From assembly GCA_002255905.1 (NCBI GenBank), contig NKIN01000002.1, positions 434,001 through 498,000 of the forward strand: a stretch of 64,000 nucleotides of DNA, in the 5' to 3' direction. Made by a program: the position numbers and the translations under genes. This stretch comes from Burkholderiales bacterium PBB1 (lineage in GTDB: Bacteria; Pseudomonadota; Gammaproteobacteria; Burkholderiales; Burkholderiaceae_C). Numbering within the stretch: the stretch's first letter is position 1; each line of letters begins with the position of its first letter. The notes below the pieces were generated by a model. The model was not told the origin of the DNA and searched no databases. It saw only the letters and a program-made list of their open reading frames with translations. Shown piece after piece: positions 1 through 7,932 of the stretch.

Positions 1-1070
1 TACTTGGCAACGCGTCGGCCGAATTGCGCGAGCTGGTGAATCTGCTGGGATTTCCCTGCACCAACACACTGATGGGCCTGGGCGCCTATCCGTCGAGCGA
101 CCCGAAGTTTTTGGGCATGCTGGGCATGCACGGCACCTACGAAGCCAACATGACGATGCAGAACTGCGACGTCCTGCTGGCCGTTGGTGCCCGATTCGAC
201 GACCGCGTGATCGGCAATCCCGCTCACTTCGCCTCGGTCCAGCGCAAGATCATCCACATCGACATCGATCCCTCATCGATTTCCAAGCGCGTCAAGGTCG
301 ACATCCCGATCGTCGGCGACGTCAAGGAAGTGCTGCAGGAATTGATCGCGCAGATCCGGGATGCACAGGCGCGCCCGGATGCCAATGCACTCGGTGCGTG
401 GTGGTCGCAGATCGCCGACTGGCGTGGGCGCGAGTGCCTGAAGTACACGAACAGCGATGTCGTCATCAAGCCGCAGTACGTGATCGAGAAGCTGTGGGAG
501 TTGACCAAGGACTCCGATGCCTACATCACCTCGGATGTCGGGCAACACCAGATGTGGGCAGCGCAGTACTACCGCTTCGATGAGCCGCGCCGCTGGATCA
601 ACTCTGGCGGCCTGGGGACGATGGGCGTCGGTTTGCCCTACGCCATGGGAATCAAGCTCGCGAAGCCCGAGGCCGATGTCTTCTGCGTCACTGGCGAGGG
701 TTCGATCCAGATGTGCATCCAGGAGCTGTCGACCTGCAAGCAGTACGACACACCGGTCAAGGTGATTTCGCTGAACAACCGGTACCTGGGCATGGTGCGG
801 CAGTGGCAGCAGCTCGACTATGGCGGCCGTTACTCGCACAGCTACATGGACGCGCTGCCTGACTTCGTGAAGCTCGCCGAAGCCTACGGCCATGTGGGGC
901 TGAAGGTCGAGAAGCCTTCCGATGTGGAAGGTGCTCTGCGCGAAGCCATCCGGTTGAAGGATCGGACGGTGTTCCTAGACATCCGCACGGATCAGGAAGA
1001 AAACGTCTGGCCAATGGTCAAGGTCGGCAAGGGCATCAGCGAGATGTTGCTGGGCTCCGAAGACCTGTGA
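1..1070 (+). CDS. ilvB: Acetolactate synthase large subunit, 5'-truncated by window edge
   Basis: Catalytic subunit of acetohydroxyacid synthase, which condenses pyruvate with pyruvate or 2-oxobutyrate in the first common step of Val/Leu/Ile synthesis. Reading frame is open from base 3; about 355 residues of the C-terminal part are present, so the N-terminal TPP pyrimidine domain with the catalytic Glu lies outside. Seen: GARFDDRVIGN in the central FAD-associated domain, then GLGTMGVGLPYAMG, GEGSIQM and NNRYLGMVRQWQ of the TPP pyrophosphate/Mg domain. GEGS stands where many thiamine enzymes have GDGS; I read this as a normal variant. The partner small subunit ilvH follows after 177 bases, then ilvC, as in Burkholderiales. 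Confidence 0.95.
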   Translation, partial: LGNASAELRELVNLLGFPCTNTLMGLGAYPSSDPKFLGMLGMHGTYEANMTMQNCDVLLAVGARFDDRVIGNPAHFASVQRKIIHIDIDPSSISKRVKVDIPIVGDVKEVLQELIAQIRDAQARPDANALGAWWSQIADWRGRECLKYTNSDVVIKPQYVIEKLWELTKDSDAYITSDVGQHQMWAAQYYRFDEPRRWINSGGLGTMGVGLPYAMGIKLAKPEADVFCVTGEGSIQMCIQELSTCKQYDTPVKVISLNNRYLGMVRQWQQLDYGGRYSHSYMDALPDFVKLAEAYGHVGLKVEKPSDVEGALREAIRLKDRTVFLDIRTDQEENVWPMVKVGKGISEMLLGSEDL

Positions 1071-1247
1071 GGCGCTGAACGCCGGTGCCACGCTCGCGCT
1101 ACCTCGCGGGCAGACACATCGGCGAACATCGCGACACCTAGAGACCCTCGCCACCGAAACCCATCGGATCCATTCAACTTTTCAGGTCGCACAGGCAGTG
1201 CAGGCGGTTACCACCGCCCTCCACACTGCCGTGAGCCGACACCGAAC

Positions 1248-1739
1248 ATGAAACACATCATTGCCCTGCTGCTGGAAAACGAAGCCGGCGCGCTGTCGCG
1301 CGTGGTCGGGCTTTTCTCTGCCCGTGCCTACAACATCGAGAGCCTGACGGTGGCGCCCACCGAAGATCCGTCGTTGTCGCGCATGACCATCGTCACCACC
1401 GGTTCCAGCGACGTGATCGAACAGATCACCAAGCATCTGAACCGCCTGATCGAGGTGGTCAAGGTCGTTGACTTGACCGAGGGCGCGTACACCGAGCGCG
1501 AACTGATGCTGATCAAGGTGCGCGCGGTTGGCAAGGAGCGCGACGAGATGATGCGCATGGCCGACATCTTCCGTGGTCGCATCATCGACGTGACCGAAAA
1601 GAGTTACACCATTGAGCTGACGGGCGACTCGTCCAAGCTCGATGCATTCATCGAGGCGATTGACCGTGCCGCGATTCTTGAGACCGTGCGCACCGGTACC
1701 AGCGGGATCGGGCGCGGCGAGCGCATCCTGCGCGTTTGA
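1248..1739 (+). CDS. ilvH: Acetolactate synthase small (regulatory) subunit
   Basis: Regulatory subunit that activates IlvB and confers valine feedback inhibition. At 163 residues it has the usual family length. An N-terminal ACT domain is visible (ENEAGALSRVVGLFSARAYN, residues about 10-30, then IESLTVAPTEDPSLSRMTIV), followed by the C-terminal ALS small-subunit domain (VRAVGKERDEMMRMADIFRGR). The ATG start matches the family N terminus MKHIIALLLENEAG. The 177-base gap from ilvB holds a small GGCGG/CCGCC hairpin near 1202-1217 but no terminator. It is co-oriented with ilvC 49 bases downstream and very probably in one operon. Confidence 0.97.
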   Translation: MKHIIALLLENEAGALSRVVGLFSARAYNIESLTVAPTEDPSLSRMTIVTTGSSDVIEQITKHLNRLIEVVKVVDLTEGAYTERELMLIKVRAVGKERDEMMRMADIFRGRIIDVTEKSYTIELTGDSSKLDAFIEAIDRAAILETVRTGTSGIGRGERILRV

Positions 1740-1773
1740 CCCCCACATCTTTTCCCGAACCCCAAACATCTGA

Positions 1774-2805
<1,032 letters not shown>

Positions 2806-2841
2806 AGTCGGAGCGGTCCTTGTGACCGGCTGAAAGCCATG

Positions 2842-2869
2842 AGCCGCGAGGGTCACCTTGCGGCTTTTT
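2842..2869 (+). terminator. Rho-independent terminator after ilvC
   Basis: A 10-base stem (AGCCGCGAGG with CCTTGCGGCT, one G-U pair) closes a GTCA tetraloop and is followed by five T. It lies 37 bases after the ilvC stop and would end the ilvBHC transcript. pssA starts 28 bases further on, so pssA would need readthrough or its own promoter. Confidence 0.85.
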
Positions 2870-2897
2870 CATGTCCCCCTGCGGTATCCTGCTTCGA

Positions 2898-3734
2898 ATG
2901 AATACGAGCGGAACAGACGACCCCTCTCCCGACCCAGAGAACGACGACGGTCCTCTGCGCCCGCGCCGCAAGGGCGTCTACGTGCTGCCCAACCTGTTCA
3001 CGTTGGCCGCTTTGTTCGGAGGCTTCTATGCCATCGTGATGGCAATGAACGGCCGTTTCGAGCAGGCGGCCGTGGGTGTCTTCTGCGCGATGGTGCTCGA
3101 CAGCCTGGATGGCCGCGTTGCGCGCATGACGAATACCCAGAGCACCTTTGGTGAGCAGATGGACAGCTTGTCCGACATGGTGTCCTTTGGCGCGGCGCCT
3201 GCCCTGATCGTCTATGAGTGGGCGTTGAAAGGCATGGGAAAGGCGGGATGGGTTGCCGCTTTTGTTTATTGCTCGTGCGCTGCATTGCGCCTTGCGCGCT
3301 TCAATACCAACCTCACCGTCGTTGACAAGCGCTACTTCCAAGGCCTCCCGAGTCCGGCTGCAGCAGCCGTCGTGATGGGTTTCATCTGGCTTATGGATGA
3401 CGCCGGCTATCAACAGTCCGATATGCATGGTTGGTTGGCTGGGCTGGCGATGGCGTTGACGTTGATCTCCGGCTTGACGATGGTCACCAACTTGCCGTTC
3501 TACAGTTTCAAGGAATTCAGCCTGAAGCGCACCGTGCCATTTGTCGTCATCGTCGCGCTGGCGCTTGCGATCGCGCTCGTCAACCTGCACCCGCCGATCG
3601 TGCTGTTCGCGTTGTTCTGCCTTTACGCCGGCTCGGGCTATGGCGTCTATGTCTGGCGACGGATGAAAGGTCGGCCCGTCAGCGTCATCGCGACTTCCAC
3701 CGATGAACCTGAAGAGCAGGGCCTTCACCGCTGA
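2898..3734 (+). CDS. pssA: CDP-diacylglycerol--serine O-phosphatidyltransferase
   Basis: Integral membrane enzyme that makes phosphatidylserine, the precursor of phosphatidylethanolamine. The CDP-alcohol phosphatidyltransferase signature is exact: DGRVAR, eight residues, then G-x3-D-x3-D (GEQMDSLSD). Several hydrophobic segments follow (for example around VVIVALALAIALV and VLFALFCLYAGSG). I chose the ATG at 2898 (MNTSGTDD...) because the ATG at 2871 adds nine unrelated residues immediately against the terminator. In many Burkholderiales a phosphatidylserine decarboxylase gene lies between ilvC and pssA; here it is absent. Length about 278 residues fits the family. Confidence 0.95.
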   Translation: MNTSGTDDPSPDPENDDGPLRPRRKGVYVLPNLFTLAALFGGFYAIVMAMNGRFEQAAVGVFCAMVLDSLDGRVARMTNTQSTFGEQMDSLSDMVSFGAAPALIVYEWALKGMGKAGWVAAFVYCSCAALRLARFNTNLTVVDKRYFQGLPSPAAAAVVMGFIWLMDDAGYQQSDMHGWLAGLAMALTLISGLTMVTNLPFYSFKEFSLKRTVPFVVIVALALAIALVNLHPPIVLFALFCLYAGSGYGVYVWRRMKGRPVSVIATSTDEPEEQGLHR

Positions 3735-3751
3735 AAGCCGCGTGCTACATT
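3724..3751 (+). promoter_or_regulatory. Possible promoter of the leu leader
   Basis: TTCACC (3724-3729) and TACATT (3746-3751) are separated by 16 bases. If used, transcription would begin at about 3758, exactly the A of the leader-peptide ATG, giving a leaderless leader-peptide mRNA. This is a pattern match only; the -35 overlaps the end of pssA. Confidence 0.35.
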
Positions 3752-3757
3752 TCAGCC

Positions 3758-3817
3758 ATGAATTCGCTCAAGAATGTTCTGGTAACGCTACTGCTGGGGA
3801 CCGCAAGGGCTCGCTGA
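3758..3817 (+). CDS. Leucine-rich leader peptide (candidate attenuator peptide of leuA)
   Basis: A 19-codon [22 protein letters not shown], ending in TGA. Five of 19 residues are Leu, with three consecutive Leu codons CTA CTG CTG, and CTA is a rare codon in this GC-rich genome. It lies between pssA and leuA and is followed 30 bases later by a strong intrinsic terminator, the classic layout of transcription attenuation of leucine synthesis genes. No convincing ribosome site precedes the ATG. Function is inferred from position, composition and the terminator; it corresponds in role, not in sequence, to enterobacterial leuL. Confidence 0.7.
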   Translation: MNSLKNVLVTLLLGTARAR

Positions 3818-3846
3818 CCGTTCACGCCTCAACGTTTTCGTCTCAT

Positions 3847-3882
3847 CGGCCCGCTTGCATACGCAGCGGGCCGTTTTGTTTT
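3847..3882 (+). terminator. Attenuator terminator upstream of leuA
   Basis: A 9-base perfect stem (CGGCCCGCT at 3847-3855 with AGCGGGCCG at 3865-3873) closes a 9-base loop and is followed by TTTTGTTTTG. It sits after the Leu-rich leader peptide and about 40 bases before leuA, so transcription into leuA must pass it. Expected behaviour by analogy with other attenuators: stalling at the leader Leu codons lets RNA polymerase through. I could not identify the competing antiterminator by eye. Confidence 0.8.
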
Positions 3883-3923
3883 GCAGGTCCACTTTCTATT
3901 CACATCAGCTGAGGATCATGACC

Positions 3924-5465
3924 ATGACCGACAAACTCATCATCTTCGACACCACCTTGCGTGATGGCGAACAATCCCCGGGCGCTTCGATGACCCGTGA
4001 TGAAAAGCTGCGAATTGCACGGCAACTGGAGCGTCTCAAGGTCGATGTGATCGAGGCGGGTTTCGCGGCATCGTCGAATGGAGACTTTGAAGCGGTCAAG
4101 GCGATCGCTCAGGCCATCAAGGACAGCACAGTGTGCTCGCTGGCTCGTGCCAACGACAAGGACATCGCGCGCGCCGCCGAGGCGCTCAAGGGCGGTGCAT
4201 CCACGCGCATTCACCTGTTCCTTGCGACCAGCGCATTGCACATGGAGAAGAAGCTGCGGATGACGCCAGACCAGGTGTTCGAGCAGGCCAGACTCGCGGT
4301 GCGTTTCGCTCGCAACCTGACGGGTGACATCGAGTTTTCGCCGGAAGACGGCTACCGCTCCGACCCCGATTTCCTGTGCCGCGTGCTCGAAGCCGTCATC
4401 GCCGAAGGTGCCACGACGATCAACATTCCAGACACCGTCGGCTACGCGATCCCCGAGCTGTACGGCAACTTCATCCTCGATCTGCGAACTCGCATTCCGA
4501 ATGCCGACAAGGCGATCTGGTCGGTGCACTGCCACAACGATCTCGGCATGGCCGTGGCCAATTCGCTGGCTGGCGTCAAGATTGGTGGCGCTCGCCAGAT
4601 CGAGTGCACGATCAATGGCCTGGGTGAGCGCGCCGGCAACTGCGCATTGGAGGAGGTGGTGATGGCGGTGCGCACTCGTCGAGATCATTTCGGACTCGAC
4701 GTGGGCATTGATGCCTCACAGATCGTTCCTGCTTCCAGGCTGGTAGCGCAGACCACAGGCTTCGTGGTGCAGCCCAACAAGGCAGTGGTCGGCGCGAATG
4801 CCTTTGCACACGCTTCCGGCATTCACCAGGACGGTGTCTTGAAGGCCCGCGACACCTACGAAATCATGCGTGCCGAAGACGTGGGATGGGCCGCTAACAA
4901 GATCGTGCTGGGCAAATTGTCCGGGCGCAATGCTTTCAAACAGCGGCTGCACGATCTCGGTATCGAACTGGCGTCTGAAACCGAAGTCAACGCCGCATTC
5001 GCCAAATTCAAGGAACTGGCCGACCGCAAGAGCGAAATTTTCGACGAGGACATCACTGCGCTGGTGATGGACGAGTCGGTCACCGCTGAGCAGGAGTACT
5101 ACCGGCTGCTTTCGCTGTCGCAGCATTCGGAAACTGGTGAACGCCCGCATGCCCGGGTCGCGTTTGCCGCAGGAACGACCGAACTGCATGCCGAGGGCCA
5201 AGGCAATGGACCGGTCGACGCCAGCCTGAAGGCCATTGAGTCGAAGCTCGAAACCGGTGCGGAATTGCTGCTCTATTCAGTCAATGCGATCACTTCCGGC
5301 AGCACAGAATCGCAAGGCGAGGTGACGGTGCGCCTGCAGTTGGCTGGCCGTGTGGTCAACGGCGTTGGCGCTGACCCGGACATCGTCGTCGCTTCAGCCA
5401 AGGCGTACCTGTCGGCCCTGAACAAGCTGCGCAGCACCACAGAGCGGGTGGCCGCTCAGGGGTGA
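3924..5465 (+). CDS. leuA: 2-isopropylmalate synthase
   Basis: Condenses acetyl-CoA with 2-ketoisovalerate, the committed step to leucine; its substrate arises from the IlvBH/IlvC pathway encoded just upstream. The HMGL-like catalytic barrel shows [12 protein letters not shown] near the N terminus, HCHNDLG (metal-binding His-x-His) and [13 protein letters not shown]. The C-terminal part (about residues 390-513) is the LeuA allosteric dimerisation domain that senses leucine. I chose ATG 3924 ([11 protein letters not shown]) because AGGA at 3912-3915 is then 8 bases away; ATG 3918 in frame is the alternative. At 513 residues it is the long bacterial form. Expression is probably controlled by the attenuator in front. 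Confidence 0.97.
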   Translation: MTDKLIIFDTTLRDGEQSPGASMTRDEKLRIARQLERLKVDVIEAGFAASSNGDFEAVKAIAQAIKDSTVCSLARANDKDIARAAEALKGGASTRIHLFLATSALHMEKKLRMTPDQVFEQARLAVRFARNLTGDIEFSPEDGYRSDPDFLCRVLEAVIAEGATTINIPDTVGYAIPELYGNFILDLRTRIPNADKAIWSVHCHNDLGMAVANSLAGVKIGGARQIECTINGLGERAGNCALEEVVMAVRTRRDHFGLDVGIDASQIVPASRLVAQTTGFVVQPNKAVVGANAFAHASGIHQDGVLKARDTYEIMRAEDVGWAANKIVLGKLSGRNAFKQRLHDLGIELASETEVNAAFAKFKELADRKSEIFDEDITALVMDESVTAEQEYYRLLSLSQHSETGERPHARVAFAAGTTELHAEGQGNGPVDASLKAIESKLETGAELLLYSVNAITSGSTESQGEVTVRLQLAGRVVNGVGADPDIVVASAKAYLSALNKLRSTTERVAAQG

Positions 5466-5528
5466 TCCGACACCACGTGGGCTGACGCTGAATAAGGTAC
5501 TTGAGGAAAGCGACGTAACTTTTTGATA

Positions 5529-5557
5529 TTGCGCGTTTTTTTGGGGTGACCTACACT
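5529..5557 (+). promoter_or_regulatory. Candidate sigma-70-type promoter for the penicillin-binding protein gene
   Basis: TTGCGC (5529-5534) and TACACT (5552-5557) are spaced by 17 bases, 28 bases before the GTG start at 5586. The only other content of the 120-base gap after leuA is AT-rich sequence around 5518-5543. Confidence 0.4.
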
Positions 5558-5585
5558 TCCGTCCACGGTCTGAATCGAGGCACTT

Positions 5586-6635
5586 GTGACATCACTCTCT
5601 CGCTATTGGTTCGCAGTGGTCCTTTCGATGACCGTGGCTTTCGCCGCGCCTCAACCGGTGCGTGCTGAAAGCGATGCGACACCCGCCCCTGTGGTTCGCG
5701 CGCCAGCCAAAAAGAGTCAGCTTGCTCCTCGAGCCAAAGCGCGCAGTGCAACCCGAGCTACTCGGGTATCGGTTCAGCTGAACAGCGCACCTTCTCGCGG
5801 TGCGAAACGCCGGGTGGCGGCCAAGGTGGTTCCCGCGCAGCCTTCGATGGGCGAACTGGCTGGGTTGCGAGCGACTCCCGACAAGTTGGACCTGAAATCG
5901 AGCGTCGCCCTGGTGGTGGATCAGGACACCGATGAAGTTCTGTTCAGCAAGAATTCTCAAGCGGTGTTGCCGATCGCGTCGATCACCAAACTGATGACTG
6001 CCGTGGTGGTCACAGACGCCGCGCTGCCTCTGGACGAGGTGCTGACTGTCACGCAGGACGACGTCGATACCGAAAAGGGCAGCCGTTCGCGGCTCAATGT
6101 CGGCACCCAGCTGACACGCGAGGAAATGCTGCATCTGGCATTGATGTCCTCGGAGAATCGCGCAGCGCACGCACTCGGTCGCAACTACCCAGGCGGTTTG
6201 TCGGCCTTTGTGTCGGCGATGAACGCCAAAGCCCAGCTACTGGGCATGGCCGACACCCGCTATGTCGAGCCAACGGGCTTGTCGAGCCAAAACCAATCCA
6301 GCGCCCGTGATCTGGCAACCTTGGTCAAGCTGGCACACACCCATCCATTGATCCGCGAGCTGTCCACTTCTCCTGAGTATCAGGTAGACGTCGGTCACCG
6401 GCAGCTGCAGTTCCACAACACCAACGGGCTAGTCAGCAACCCAAGCTGGGAAATTGGATTGCAGAAAACTGGTTACATCGCCGAGGCAGGTCGCTGCCTG
6501 GTCATGCAGGCCAGCATGGCGGGCCGCAAGTTGATCATGGTATTTCTTGATTCCAGCGGCCGGTACACCCGGCTGGCTGACGCCGAGCGAGTACGGAAGT
6601 GGATCAACACCAAGTTCCCGAAAGCTGCGTCCTGA
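5586..6635 (+). CDS. pbpG: D-alanyl-D-alanine endopeptidase / penicillin-binding protein (PBP7-like)
   Basis: Periplasmic low-molecular-mass penicillin-binding protein (S11 peptidase) that trims or cleaves peptidoglycan cross-links. All three active-site motifs are visible: SITK at 132-135, SEN at 189-191 and KTG at 294-296. A signal peptide ends near residue 27 (...PVRA-ES), followed by a basic, Ala/Arg-rich linker (residues 28-95) before the catalytic domain. The start is GTG. No C-terminal amphipathic anchor or extra domain is present, which favours the PbpG/PBP7 endopeptidase type over DacA-type carboxypeptidases. It ends 3 bases before the stop of the convergent ATP-grasp gene. Confidence 0.9.
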   Translation: MTSLSRYWFAVVLSMTVAFAAPQPVRAESDATPAPVVRAPAKKSQLAPRAKARSATRATRVSVQLNSAPSRGAKRRVAAKVVPAQPSMGELAGLRATPDKLDLKSSVALVVDQDTDEVLFSKNSQAVLPIASITKLMTAVVVTDAALPLDEVLTVTQDDVDTEKGSRSRLNVGTQLTREEMLHLALMSSENRAAHALGRNYPGGLSAFVSAMNAKAQLLGMADTRYVEPTGLSSQNQSSARDLATLVKLAHTHPLIRELSTSPEYQVDVGHRQLQFHNTNGLVSNPSWEIGLQKTGYIAEAGRCLVMQASMAGRKLIMVFLDSSGRYTRLADAERVRKWINTKFPKAAS

Positions 6636-6638
6636 CGC

Positions 6639-7616
6639 TCAGAACCTTCGGGGTCTGTGCCCTAGTACGAACCGCTTCTTGAAGTACTTCGGGACGCGCA
6701 GCGGCAGTCGCGAGACCGGCTGAGTCACGTCCGCTAGCGCAGACGCCAGGCGCGACCTGACCAGCCTCATGGTCTCGCTGCGGATCGCATTGCGATGTGC
6801 CAGAGTGAGCGACATCGTCGGGTTGGTGTTGATTTCGTAGGCCTGCGGACGCCCGCAGACGATGCCGAAATCCAGCCGACCGAATTGCAGCCCTGCGAGT
6901 TCGAACACCTTCATCACGTAATCGTGGTGTGGGTAGGTGTCCATCTCCGCACGCTCGGCCAGATACTGCTCGGCAGACGCCAGCCCCTCCGTGCCGTTCT
7001 TCGCCACCCAGCCCGCGTCGTTGACCGTGTTGGCGCGGATGATGTGCGGACCGACGCGAAACGCCGCATGCTTTTGGAAGCTGCCGGTATCGGGTTGTGG
7101 CTCGGCGGCATACTCGACGAAGATCAGGTCACGCAGCAGATATCCATGGTCGATGGCCTGCAGCAGAGCCGTATCTGCAGCGACCTGATCGTGCAATAAA
7201 TCGCTGAGGGTTCCACGGTGCGCGGCGATGGTGCGCAGAAACACTGGATACCGCTGCGGGCGTTCACCCGCGCTCGGCAGATAACAAGTGAAGCCGTTGA
7301 GACCTTCCGCATGCAGCATCTTGAGGAAGCTGTCCCGCGGGCGATAGTGGCGCGGGTTGTTCAAGACTGGCAAACCAGCCTCTTGCAGATGGTCGTGCAA
7401 GCGCCCGGCCATCTCGTGCTCGACGGGCGAGAGCCGGTCGAAATCCGTCATCACGTAGGTGCCGCGAGGCAACAACCTGCAGCTCCAGAGTGTTTCGTAG
7501 CTCAGAACGCGACCTGTGACGCCTCGCTCCCGAAGCTGCTCGGGAAGGCCCACAAAGGTGTAGGCGTGGTCGCGGCTGCAGACGTAGATCAGGCGCCGGG
7601 TGCTGATATTGACCAT
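6639..7616 (-). CDS. ATP-grasp domain protein of unknown substrate (possible peptide-modifying ligase)
   Basis: 325 residues from ATG at 7616 (MVNISTRRL); the frame is open further upstream but that part runs into the divergent region. The C-terminal end carries GRLDFG (246-251) and YEINTNPTM (260-268), the metal-binding Glu-x-Asn end motif of ATP-grasp enzymes such as RimK- or glutathione-synthase-like ligases. YVMTDFDRLSP (54-64) resembles the end of a pre-ATP-grasp segment. No signal peptide or membrane segment. Substrate is unknown. It is divergent, 80 bases away, from a small Lys/Gly-repeat peptide and a HExxH peptide-modification protein, so an amide-forming or phosphorylating role on that peptide is possible but unproven. 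Confidence 0.75.
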   Translation of the reverse strand: MVNISTRRLIYVCSRDHAYTFVGLPEQLRERGVTGRVLSYETLWSCRLLPRGTYVMTDFDRLSPVEHEMAGRLHDHLQEAGLPVLNNPRHYRPRDSFLKMLHAEGLNGFTCYLPSAGERPQRYPVFLRTIAAHRGTLSDLLHDQVAADTALLQAIDHGYLLRDLIFVEYAAEPQPDTGSFQKHAAFRVGPHIIRANTVNDAGWVAKNGTEGLASAEQYLAERAEMDTYPHHDYVMKVFELAGLQFGRLDFGIVCGRPQAYEINTNPTMSLTLAHRNAIRSETMRLVRSRLASALADVTQPVSRLPLRVPKYFKKRFVLGHRPRRF

Positions 7617-7696
7617 TGGGGAACTTTGGTGATACGGTCGTCTCGCTGTTGTGGAAGCCCGTTTCCAATCCATCCTAGTTCATCCAAGGAACGCCA

Positions 7697-7891
7697 ATGA
7701 TCTCTGTGCCCCTCGATCCCAAGAAGTTGCTCGGCTTCAAGCTGATCACACAACTGCCTGCCGAGTCCTCAGCCGCGATCGCCGGCAAAGTGGGAACCAA
7801 AAACACCATTCGCAAAGAGGGTGTTCGACTTGGCGCCAAGGTGGGTGCCAAGGTCGGCGGCAAGGTGATCCTTCCAGCATCTCGCGCCTGA
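7697..7891 (+). CDS. Small cationic KVG-repeat protein, candidate RiPP precursor peptide
   Basis: 64 residues, ATG with a good ribosome site (AAGGA at 7686-7690, 6-base spacing). The N-terminal part (PLDPKKLLGFKLITQL, residues 5-20) looks leader-like, with a hydrophobic LLGFKLI patch. The C-terminal part is Gly/Lys/Val-rich with KVG at 31-33, 48-50 and 52-54 and Lys every fourth residue at 48, 52 and 56. I count nine Lys and three Arg against three acidic residues, and no Cys. No signal peptide of classic type. It lies directly upstream of a HExxH putative peptide hydroxylase and divergent to an ATP-grasp gene, which suggests it is their substrate. No named family recognised; function is inference. 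Confidence 0.6.
   Translation: MISVPLDPKKLLGFKLITQLPAESSAAIAGKVGTKNTIRKEGVRLGAKVGAKVGGKVILPASRA
7832..7867 (+). repeat. Three 12-base tandem units inside the small peptide gene
   Basis: GGCGCCAAGGTG, GGTGCCAAGGTC, GGCGGCAAGGTG run in tandem and encode GAKV-GAKV-GGKV (residues 46-57). The units differ mostly at third codon positions, which argues that the repeat is kept at protein level. Confidence 0.8.
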
Positions 7892-7932
7892 TCACCTTCC
7901 CGTCAGCCGTGCGAGGGTGCGCAGTACCGCTT

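Noticed and set aside
661-730. GEGS in place of GDGS in IlvB, considered as an inactivating change
   Set aside because: Glu conserves the metal-liganding acid and the rest of the TPP domain is intact; I regard it as a lineage-typical variant.
7651-7932. Longer start of the HExxH protein overlapping the small peptide gene
   Set aside because: The 94 extra residues are Arg/His/Gln-rich shadow sequence; the small peptide has the better ribosome site and codon pattern.
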